Part shown: piece after piece, positions 7,493 through 13,280 of the stretch
Layout: each line of letters opens with the position of its first letter
How positions within the stretch are numbered: position 1 is the first letter of the stretch
Origin: Zoogloeaceae bacterium
GTDB lineage: Bacteria; Pseudomonadota; Gammaproteobacteria; Burkholderiales; Rhodocyclaceae
DNA length: 21,364 bases
NCBI GenBank assembly: GCA_031290955.1
Contig: JAISLJ010000159.1
Location: forward strand, 1-21,364
Direction: 5' to 3'
Position numbers and translations under genes: made by a program
Notes under the pieces: model-generated
Database searches by the model: none
Seen by the model: the letters and a program-made list of their open reading frames with translations, nothing else
What the model was told of the DNA's origin: nothing

Positions 7493-8899
7493 TTAATAGT
7501 GGTATGCCGATTCGCCGTGCGAGGCGATGTCCAGCCCCTCGCGTTCCTGTTCTTCCGTCACGCGCAATCCGACGAGCACATCGGCGATCTTGTAGGAGAC
7601 GAAGGCCACGACACCCGACCAGACGATGGTGACCAGCACACTCTTCACTTGCACGATGACTTGCGAGACCAGGGTAACGCCTTCGCCGTAGCCTTGTCCG
7701 CCCAGTTCCGTCGCGGCGAAGACGCCAGTAAGGATCGCGCCCAGGATGCCGCCGACGCCATGCACACCGAACACGTCGAAGGCATCATCCGCGCCCAGAA
7801 GCTTCTTGAGGCCATTTACGCCCCACAGGCAGACAAAGCCCGCCGCGCCGCCGATGATGATGGAACCAACCGGCCCGACAAAGCCCGCCGCCGGCGTAAT
7901 GGCCACGAGGCCCGCCACTGCGCCGGAAGCCGCGCCCAGGCTGGAGGGTTTCCCCTTGAAGATCGCTTCGCCGCTGATCCAGGCCAGCGTTGCCACGGCG
8001 GTCGCCAGGATGGTATTGACGAAGGCAAGCCCCGCCACACCATTCGCCGCAGCGGCAGAACCCGCGTTGAAGCCGAACCAGCCCACCCACAGCAAGGAGG
8101 CCCCAACCATGGTCAGCGTGAGCGAATGGGGCCGGAAGGCTTCCTTCCCGAAGCCAATGCGTTTTCCCAAAAGGTAAGCGCCCACCAGGCCCGCGATCCC
8201 GGCATTGATATGCACCACCGTGCCGCCCGCGAAATCCAGCGCGCCATCCGCCCCCAGAAAACCGCCACCCCAGACGATGTGCGCCATCGGCACATAACTG
8301 AAGGTGTACCAGAGGATGGCGAAGATCAGCACGGCGGAAAACTTGATGCGTTCAGCAAAGGAACCGACGATCAGTGCCGTGGTGATGGCCGCGAAGGTGG
8401 ATTGGAAGGCCACCCACACATATTCCGGCATCGACCCGTTCAGGCTCTCCGTGGTGACGCCCGCCAGGAAGAGCTTGTCCAGATTGCCGACGACGCTGCC
8501 TTCCCCCGAAAAGGCAAGGCTGTAGCCATAGATACACCACAGCAGCGTCATCAGGCAGAAGATGACGAACACGTGCATCAGCACCGAGAGCATGTTCTTG
8601 GCGCGCGCAAGACCACCATAGAAGAGCGCGAGGCCGGGAATCGTCATGAGGATGACGAGCATCGTGGAAGTGAGCATCCAGGCCGTGTCGCCGCTATCCA
8701 GCGTGGGCGGCGCTTCGGCCTCCGCAGGAGGCGCTTCCGTGTTTGCGGCGGCGGGCGCTTCGGCGCTTGCCGACGGCGCGGTTTGCGCAGTTTCGGTGGC
8801 CGCCGGAGCGGTGTCTGCTGGCGCTTCCTGCGCGAAGGCGGGACTTCCCACGGCCAGCATGCCGAGAAGCGCGAGGAGTGTAAGGAACCGTTTCATCAT
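7493..8899 (-). CDS. amtB: Ammonium transporter AmtB
   Basis: A 468-residue inner-membrane channel for ammonium/ammonia. The start at 8899 (ATGATGAAA) gives a signal peptide ending at PAFA-Q. An unusually long Ala/Pro/Glu-rich segment (residues ~25-65) precedes the Amt fold of about eleven transmembrane helices. The twin pore histidines are in GGTVVHINAG and DVFGVHGVGG. Other family motifs are ALFYGGLARAKN, GSFAERIKF and LLWVGWFGFNAGSA. The gene follows glnK by 28 bases and ends in a strong terminator, so the two form an operon in which GlnK can gate the channel. The N-terminal extension means the mature periplasmic N-terminus is longer than usual. The open frame extends upstream to 9199 but overlaps glnK there and is not used. 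Confidence 0.96.
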   Translation of the reverse strand: MMKRFLTLLALLGMLAVGSPAFAQEAPADTAPAATETAQTAPSASAEAPAAANTEAPPAEAEAPPTLDSGDTAWMLTSTMLVILMTIPGLALFYGGLARAKNMLSVLMHVFVIFCLMTLLWCIYGYSLAFSGEGSVVGNLDKLFLAGVTTESLNGSMPEYVWVAFQSTFAAITTALIVGSFAERIKFSAVLIFAILWYTFSYVPMAHIVWGGGFLGADGALDFAGGTVVHINAGIAGLVGAYLLGKRIGFGKEAFRPHSLTLTMVGASLLWVGWFGFNAGSAAAANGVAGLAFVNTILATAVATLAWISGEAIFKGKPSSLGAASGAVAGLVAITPAAGFVGPVGSIIIGGAAGFVCLWGVNGLKKLLGADDAFDVFGVHGVGGILGAILTGVFAATELGGQGYGEGVTLVSQVIVQVKSVLVTIVWSGVVAFVSYKIADVLVGLRVTEEQEREGLDIASHGESAYHY

Positions 8900-8927
8900 G
8901 ATGACCCTTGTTCTAGAAGATAAAAAA

Positions 8928-9266
8928 TCAGAGAGCTTCCTCTCCGGTCTCGCCGGTACGAATCCGGACGACTTGCTCCAGATCGGCGACAAAGATCTTG
9001 CCGTCGCCGATTTTCCCGGTGCTGGCCGATTTCTCGATGGCCTCAATGGCCTGCTCCAGAAGCGCATCCTGAATGGCCGCCTCGATCTTGACCTTGGGTA
9101 GAAAATCAACCACATACTCGGCGCCGCGATACAGCTCGGTATGCCCTTTTTGACGGCCAAACCCTTTGACTTCCGTGACCGTGATGCCCTGCACGCCAAT
9201 GGCGGAGAGCGCCTCGCGCACCTCGTCCAGCTTGAATGGCTTGATGATGGCAGTAACGAATTTCAT
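8928..9266 (-). CDS. glnK: Nitrogen regulatory protein PII (GlnK type)
   Basis: A 112-residue PII signal protein, the standard length. It begins MKFVTAIIKPFKLDEVREAL. The T-loop contains GAEYVVDFLPK, with Tyr51 as the expected uridylylation site, and the C-terminal half has the KIGDGKIFV and VRIRTGETG signatures of the nucleotide-binding clefts. It senses ATP/ADP, 2-oxoglutarate and glutamine status, and in the AmtB-linked form blocks the ammonium channel when nitrogen is sufficient. The start at 9266 has a GAGGAT ribosome-binding site; the longer frame to 9344 runs into the promoter. I call it GlnK rather than GlnB because of the linkage to amtB and the sigma-54/NtrC-type control region. Confidence 0.95.
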   Translation of the reverse strand: MKFVTAIIKPFKLDEVREALSAIGVQGITVTEVKGFGRQKGHTELYRGAEYVVDFLPKVKIEAAIQDALLEQAIEAIEKSASTGKIGDGKIFVADLEQVVRIRTGETGEEAL

Positions 9267-9327
9267 GGATGAATCCTCGCGATGAAAGACGGCTTCTGGA
9301 ACGGCCAAAAGCCCGTGCCTCTGGTCT

Positions 9328-9344
9328 AGCAGGGTCCATGCCAA
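9328..9344 (-). promoter_or_regulatory. Sigma-54 (-24/-12) promoter of glnK-amtB
   Basis: Minus-strand TTGGCATGGACCCTGCT matches the TTGGCAC(G)-N4-TTGCW consensus with the exact GG-N10-GC spacing. Transcription would start near 9317, about 50 bases before the glnK ATG. Confidence 0.75.
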
Positions 9345-9405
9345 TCCGCCCGCGCCTGCATTATCAGGTGCTTGGAGAGGCCGCTGTCAGGATTCCCATC
9401 GTCAA

Positions 9406-9422
9406 CGCACCGTTCCGGTGCG
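9406..9422. promoter_or_regulatory. NtrC-type enhancer site
   Basis: CGCACC-GTTCC-GGTGCG is a perfect 6-5-6 inverted repeat fitting the GCACC-N5-GGTGC core of NtrC sites. It lies about 95-100 bases upstream of the predicted sigma-54 start. A half-site, TGCACC, is at 9437-9442. An alternating GC tract (9419-9434) overlaps the right arm. Confidence 0.65.
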
Positions 9423-9506
9423 CGCGCGCGCGCCATTGCACCAAGTTTGCATGTCCCACCCGCATGCCCTTGCCCATGCCGCATTCCGGGGAATGTTTAA
9501 CGGAGC

Positions 9507-9518
9507 GCGGCATGCCGC
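9507..9518. other. Palindromes downstream of rpe
   Basis: GCGGCATGCCGC is a 12-base palindrome 20-30 bases past the rpe stop. A second inverted repeat, CATTCC/GGAATG, is at 9482-9495. Neither is followed by a clear T tract on the minus strand, so a terminator role is only possible. Confidence 0.3.
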
Positions 9519-9537
9519 CGCTGGATGATTCCTGCGC

Positions 9538-10245
9538 TCAGGCAGGATGAAGCGCCGCGAGCGCCTTGCGCAGACGCGCCAGGATCGTGTCGTAGCGATG
9601 CGGGTCGCTTGCCTGGCCCGCGCCGTAGATGGCCGAACCCAGGACAAAAGTATCCGCGCCGACCTGGGCGATTGCCGCGATGTTCTCCACCTTGACGCCG
9701 CCATCGACTTCCAGCCGGATGGCGCGGCCTGTCGCCTGGGCGTAGGCATCCAGCCGCTGGCGCGCCGCCGCCAGTTTTGCACACATGGCCGGGATGAAGG
9801 ATTGCCCGCCGAAACCTGGGTTGACGCTCATGATGAGCACCATGTCCAGCCGATCCAGCACGTGATCCAGATACGCAAGCGGCGTGGCCGGATTGAATGC
9901 CAGACCCGCCTGGCAGCCATGTTCCCGGATCAGGCCCAAACTCCGGTCGATGTGCTCGGAAGCCTCCGGGTGGATAGTGATGAGATTGGCTCCCGCAGCG
10001 GCGAATTCCGGGATGATGCGGTCGACGGGTTTGACCATGAGATGCACGTCGATCGGCGCGGCGGTATGGGGCCGGATTGCCGCGCAAACGAGCGGGCCTG
10101 CGGTAAGGTTGGGGACGTAGTGGTTGTCCATCACGTCGAAATGAATCCAGTCCGCCCCGGCCGCAATCACATCCCGCGCCTCCTCCCCCAAGCGGGCGAA
10201 ATCGGCGGCAAGAAGGCTGGGCGCAATGAGAAAATCGGAAGACAT
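9538..10245 (-). CDS. rpe: Ribulose-phosphate 3-epimerase
   Basis: A 235-residue TIM-barrel enzyme interconverting D-ribulose 5-phosphate and D-xylulose 5-phosphate in the pentose phosphate and Calvin cycles. All active-site blocks are present: IAPSLLAADFARLG at the N-terminus, WIHFDVMDNHYVPNLTAGP, DVHLMV, MSVNPGFGGQ and EVDGG, with GSAIYGA binding the phosphate. The Asp residues in FDVMD and EVDGG are the expected acid/base pair. The start at 10245 has a modest ACAGG ribosome-binding site. It is transcribed alone from a TATAAT at 10303-10308. The DNA immediately upstream is a truncated Hint reading frame, not the usual metabolic neighbour. Confidence 0.96.
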   Translation of the reverse strand: MSSDFLIAPSLLAADFARLGEEARDVIAAGADWIHFDVMDNHYVPNLTAGPLVCAAIRPHTAAPIDVHLMVKPVDRIIPEFAAAGANLITIHPEASEHIDRSLGLIREHGCQAGLAFNPATPLAYLDHVLDRLDMVLIMSVNPGFGGQSFIPAMCAKLAAARQRLDAYAQATGRAIRLEVDGGVKVENIAAIAQVGADTFVLGSAIYGAGQASDPHRYDTILARLRKALAALHPA

Positions 10246-10302
10246 GATTCAACCTGTCTCGCATCCCGACGGCACAAGCTCCGGAATGCGCAAAATGGGA
10301 GA

Positions 10303-10308
10303 ATTATA
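10303..10308 (-). promoter_or_regulatory. -10 box of the rpe promoter
   Basis: Perfect TATAAT on the minus strand, about 58 bases before the rpe ATG. The -35 region is poor (GTTTTC or CGTTTT). The TAA stop of the Hint remnant (10304-10306) lies inside this hexamer. Confidence 0.55.
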
Positions 10309-10621
10309 CAGGGAGCGGCGGACAGAAAACGCGAGGGGGCTTTAGGCCATGCACCCACACCCCGAGATCGCCGATGCAGTAGGTATGGAAATCCTCCACC
10401 TCCAGGTTGAATACGCGAGTCTTGAAGCGACGATCACTACCCTCGAAAATCTTGATCATTTCATTACCGTCGAATATCTCATCGACTTTTGGATCACTTA
10501 CCAAACCCACAAATGGACGATCCAATTGGCTTGTCCCTACCGAATTCCCAGGCGTCGCCTCCGGGTGTCGAAGGTCGATCATCTGGTCCTGCCGGGAACG
10601 GAAAAAATCATCGGTCGCCAT
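10304..10621 (-). pseudogene. Truncated Hint-domain remnant of a polymorphic toxin
   Basis: A 105-residue frame ending in the Hint C-terminal block VFNLEVEDFHTYCIGDLGVW, then VHG, followed by only 14 non-conserved residues before the stop. The N-terminal Hint half (catalytic Cys/Ser block) is absent, and an in-frame stop lies 42 bases upstream of the ATG at 10621. The toxin domain that should follow is also missing. At DNA level it shares GTGGAGGATTTCCATAC and GGGGTGTGGGTGCA with the Hint segment at bases 60-105 of the other strand. I read it as a scar of a toxin gene that inserted or decayed upstream of rpe. An intact small gene cannot be excluded, since GAGAGA precedes the ATG. Confidence 0.65.
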
Positions 10622-10780
10622 CTCTCTCGCTGTTTCTCTCAGGTTTTGAAGGCTGTTATTTTAATTCCTCGGAGATTTTTGGACAAAATGAATCGCTTAT
10701 GTCCCGCTCCAGGCACGGGGGGGAGGGATTTGCAGGGGGACCAAGTTTGATTTTCCCCAACTCTTCCTGATTCCAAGCAT

Positions 10781-10804
10781 AAAAACCAGCCTGCGAAGCA
10801 GGCT
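10781..10804 (-). terminator. Second minus-strand terminator between HU and the Hint remnant
   Basis: Stem AGCCTGC/GCAGGCT with a 3-base loop, followed on the minus strand by GG and TTTTT. No gene lies between it and the HU terminator 90 bases upstream. The interval 10622-10935 otherwise holds an AT-rich patch and no convincing gene. Confidence 0.7.
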
Positions 10805-10892
10805 CATCATATCATATTTAACTTTAAGTATAAACGTTAACCTATTGTTTTATATAAATTCCCCTCCATCAATCCACCGAATTCCACACATG

Positions 10893-10919
10893 AAAAAACC
10901 GGCTGTCGAAGCCGGTTTT
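10893..10919 (-). terminator. Terminator of the HU gene (bidirectional in form)
   Basis: AACCGGCT (10897-10904) pairs with AGCCGGTT (10910-10917), flanked by A and T runs. On the minus strand it is followed by six T, 17 bases past the HU stop. Confidence 0.9.
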
Positions 10920-10935
10920 GCTGGGTATCAGGAGA

Positions 10936-11235
10936 TCATTTCTTCTTTTTGGCGGGGGGCTGGGCGTTTACCGCTTCCTTCAGCTTGGAACCCACGGAGA
11001 ACTTCACGACCTTGGAGGCCGGGATCTTCAGCTCCACCCCGGTCTGCGGGTTGCGTCCCGTGCGGGCGGCGCGTTCCCCAACGGAAAAAGAACCAAAACC
11101 GACCAGCTGGATACTATCCCCCTTGGACAAGGTCTCGGTAACGACATCAATCAGGCTGTTCAGCGCATTCTCGGCAGCGGCCTTGGTGATATTGCCCTCG
11201 GCGGCAATTGCTTCAATCAGTTCGGTTTTGTTCAT
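10936..11235 (-). CDS. hup: HU-type nucleoid DNA-binding protein
   Basis: A 99-residue HU/IHF-family protein that bends and compacts DNA as a dimer. The N-terminus MNKTELIEAIA is followed by the dimerisation helices and the GFGSFSV motif. The flexible DNA-binding arm contains GRNPQTGVELKIPAS with the intercalating Pro, and the end reads VKFSVGSKLKEAVN. The tail PPAKKKK adds charge and makes it slightly longer than the usual 90 residues. The absence of IHF-specific features and the MNKTELI start favour HU over IhfA/IhfB. AGGAAAG precedes the ATG. Monocistronic, with its own terminator. A GGCAA-TTC-TTGCC inverted repeat lies about 55 bases upstream of the start (11289-11301). Confidence 0.95.
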   Translation of the reverse strand: MNKTELIEAIAAEGNITKAAAENALNSLIDVVTETLSKGDSIQLVGFGSFSVGERAARTGRNPQTGVELKIPASKVVKFSVGSKLKEAVNAQPPAKKKK

Positions 11236-11440
11236 GGTGGTGCTTTCCTGTGGAAAAGAAATAGGGAAGGCGTATTATCTTCTGTCATGGCAAGAATTGC
11301 CTAGCCTTCGGGGGAAATTTTTCCGATGTTTTGTGTCCTTTGCCACAACAACCACGCTTTTGGGGGGACAACACGCGCCAAGCCGGGTGTGGCGGGCAAG
11401 CGACGGGGGCGGCTGGAACGCGCCGGACACGCCACAAAAA

Positions 11441-11466
11441 CATGACGGCCCCGAAGTACCGTCATG
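11441..11466 (-). terminator. Terminator of the phasin gene
   Basis: CATGACGG (11441-11448) pairs with CCGTCATG (11459-11466). On the minus strand the hairpin is followed by TTTTTG. It lies 24 bases past the phasin stop. Confidence 0.85.
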
Positions 11467-11489
11467 CGTTGTGGAAGATTTCCGGACCT

Positions 11490-12089
11490 TCAGCGGTTCG
11501 TCTTGGTCGCGGCTGCGGCCTTGCGCGTGGCACTTTCCGGTTCCGTCTTCCCGGGAGAGGGATTCGTCTTTCCGGTGTTCAGGTTGGAGAACGCCTTGAT
11601 GTTGGTATCCGCAATCTGGGCGATCTGCTGCGCCATGGTGTTCATCCGGTCAAAAGCCTGGGAACTGGCCTGGAGCATGGATTTCATCGTGGTGGCGAAA
11701 ACATCGCCACCGGCAGGTAACTGGCTCTTCGTCTCCTCGATGGCGGACTCGGCGTTTTCGGTCAGCGCCCGGTAGTGCTCCTCCATCACACCAGTCAGGT
11801 CCCGCTGCATGTTCAGCACGACTTCATACAGGTTGTGATAGTAGTCCCGGGTTCGTTCCAGCCCCGGCTCCGCGAGGGACGACTGCAACGCCAACGCCTG
11901 CTTGGGATCCTTCGCCTCCAGGATGGCGGATGTGTTGCTGGCGCCGTTCTGGATATTCTCGCGCAGGGTGCCAATGTTGAGTTCCACCAGCTTCTCGATG
12001 TTGTCCAGTGTACTTCGCATGAGTGCCAGCATGGCATCCGCATTGGCTTTCTGGGTTGCTGCTAACTGCTTGGATTTGTGTGCGCTCAT
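11490..12089 (-). CDS. Phasin family protein (PHA granule-associated)
   Basis: A 199-residue, almost all-helical protein typical of betaproteobacterial phasins, which coat polyhydroxyalkanoate granules and control their size. The N-terminal helix QKANADAMLALMRSTLDNIEKLVELN and the following LREN-IQNGASNTSAILEAKDP match the phasin domain. The centre has YYHNLYEVVLNMQRDL and the second half is a long amphipathic helix ending near residue 170. The tail (~residues 170-199) is Lys/Thr/Ala-rich, a type of tail that can bind DNA in related phasins. AGGAGAGGAG precedes the ATG. A 14-base perfect palindrome at 12135-12148 lies in the promoter area. No PHA synthase is in the window. Confidence 0.85.
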   Translation of the reverse strand: MSAHKSKQLAATQKANADAMLALMRSTLDNIEKLVELNIGTLRENIQNGASNTSAILEAKDPKQALALQSSLAEPGLERTRDYYHNLYEVVLNMQRDLTGVMEEHYRALTENAESAIEETKSQLPAGGDVFATTMKSMLQASSQAFDRMNTMAQQIAQIADTNIKAFSNLNTGKTNPSPGKTEPESATRKAAAATKTNR

Positions 12090-12134
12090 TGGCTCCTCTC
12101 CTGTAACAGATTAATGGCGGGACAATGATAGCAA

Positions 12135-12148
12135 ATTTCATCTGAAAT
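12135..12148. promoter_or_regulatory. Palindrome in the phasin promoter region
   Basis: ATTTCA-TC-TGAAAT is a perfect inverted repeat about 50 bases upstream of the phasin start, next to a weak minus-strand -10 (TATCAT, 12126-12131). Possible operator; no regulator can be named. I see no gene in the interval 12090-12420. Confidence 0.3.
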
Positions 12149-12420
12149 GTATCCGGGTAGACAACCGATGCGCGCCGCCCTCCCCTCCTCCCCTTGGCCT
12201 TCGCCCGACGATTCCATGCCCTATCCCTTCCGATACACCTCCGCCCCATCCCACGCGAATTCCACGGCCTTGGTCTCCACGCCTTGTCCGGGTCAAGCCC
12301 CAATCAGGGGTCAGATGAAGTGATCAGTGGCTTCGCGGCGCGTGGGGTCTTCCTGTTTGTCCTGTTGTTGCTCAAAGCGGATTTACAGGGTGAATTCCTG
12401 CCTGTCAAGGAAAAGCACAG

Positions 12421-12675
12421 ATGCTTGAGAACGAGAAACGGATGCTCCACCCTGGCGGCGCGGACGCCGGCAGACGTCTGGAGAAAGGCTTCACGTCGCC
12501 CGCGCACGCCGAAAATTCCGCCGCAAACGTCATGCCCGTGTCCGCTGCTTGCACCATTCCGGCGCAATGTCCGTTATGCGACAAACAATGCGCGCTTGCC
12601 GCGCCCCGCTGCAAGCATGGCGCGGCATTCGTGCAATTCCTGCAAACTGCACAAGGAGGCGCACGCCATGTCTGA
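12421..12675 (+). CDS. Small four-cysteine protein coupled to MarR (hypothetical)
   Basis: An 84-residue frame with AAGGA placed 9 bases before the ATG. Its end overlaps the MarR start as ATGTCTGA, the arrangement of translationally coupled genes. The C-terminal half carries CPLCDKQCALAAPRCKHG: Cys50-x2-Cys53-x3-Cys57-x6-Cys64, followed by His66-Gly67, with another Cys44 before it. The spacing suggests a bound metal or Fe-S cluster, or a redox-active site. The N-terminal half is low-complexity and may be non-coding; an internal ATG at 12532 would give a 47-residue product but has no visible ribosome-binding site. I do not recognise a family. The alternative is that it is just the MarR leader region. 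Confidence 0.4.
   Translation: MLENEKRMLHPGGADAGRRLEKGFTSPAHAENSAANVMPVSAACTIPAQCPLCDKQCALAAPRCKHGAAFVQFLQTAQGGARHV
12549..12567. promoter_or_regulatory. Imperfect palindrome upstream of marR
   Basis: TTGCACC-ATTCC-GGCGCAA matches in 6 of 7 arm positions and lies about 100 bases before the MarR start, inside the small upstream ORF. MarR proteins often bind such palindromes autogenously, but this is a weak call; it also resembles a poor NtrC site. Confidence 0.25.
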
Positions 12676-13189
12676 ACCCATCAGCGACGAACAATTGCTT
12701 CAGCTTTTCCACCGCGTCGTCAAATTGATGATGCGCGGCCATCACCACGCGCAGGGGCGGCATGACGAAGACCGGGATGGACATGTCCGCCGCCAGTTGC
12801 TCATGGACGGTCAGGCGCGCCACGCGCAGGGTCGCATCCTGTTCATCGTAAGCGAGCAAGAAGGCTTGAGCCAGCGCGAATTGCTGGACATGCTCCATGT
12901 CCGCTCCGCCACCTTGAGCGAACTCCTGTTCAAGCTGGAAAGAGACCAGATGATCCAGAGGCGGCGCGACGAAAAGGACAAGCGCAGCTACCGCCTTTTC
13001 CTGACCGAATCCGGCCGCGCCGCGCTGGAAGCGCATCGCCAACGCCATCAGGCAACCGCCGCCCGCCTCTTCGCCGCGCTGGACGAAACAGAACGCGCTG
13101 CGCTGGCCGCCCTGCTCGCCCGTCTGCTGGTTCTTTGGGAGACCGAAGCCGTCGGACAAGAGCAAGCGAGGGGCAAGAAGGAACACTGA
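12668..13189 (+). CDS. MarR-family transcriptional regulator
   Basis: A 173-residue winged-helix regulator. The start at 12668 has an excellent AAGGAGG ribosome-binding site. The longer open frame (from 12194) is ruled out by lack of homology-like sequence. Residues ~55-135 hold the core: QGRILFIVSEQEGLSQRELLDMLHVRSATLSELLFKLERDQMIQRRRDEKDKRSYRLFLTE, with the recognition helix around VRSATLSELLFKL and the wing at DEKDKRSYRL. A His/Arg/Asp-rich insert (GHHHAQGRHDEDRDGH) sits between helices 1 and 2 of the dimerisation region and could bind metal. The ligand is unknown. It overlaps the four-cysteine ORF by 8 bases. The next gene is convergent, so any target besides itself is not obvious. Confidence 0.88.
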   Translation: MSEPISDEQLLQLFHRVVKLMMRGHHHAQGRHDEDRDGHVRRQLLMDGQARHAQGRILFIVSEQEGLSQRELLDMLHVRSATLSELLFKLERDQMIQRRRDEKDKRSYRLFLTESGRAALEAHRQRHQATAARLFAALDETERAALAALLARLLVLWETEAVGQEQARGKKEH

Positions 13190-13280
13190 AGCCTGCAAAG
13201 TCCTCCTTCCGTTCCTCCGGGGAGCCTGCCCAAATAATGCCGGGCATGTCGCGTTTCATGGGATACTATTCTTCCCTTTC

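Noticed and set aside
7475..8923. Plus-strand 482-residue open frame
   Set aside because: Antisense of amtB, His/Arg/Asp-rich shadow.
9306..9322. Alternative sigma-54-like site (minus-strand AGGCACGGGCTTTTGG)
   Set aside because: Spacing between the GG and GC elements is off; the site at 9328-9344 has the exact GG-N10-GC spacing.
12194..12667. N-terminal extension of the MarR protein
   Set aside because: The start at 12668 has a strong AAGGAGG and gives a standard MarR length; the extension is Arg/Pro-rich shadow.
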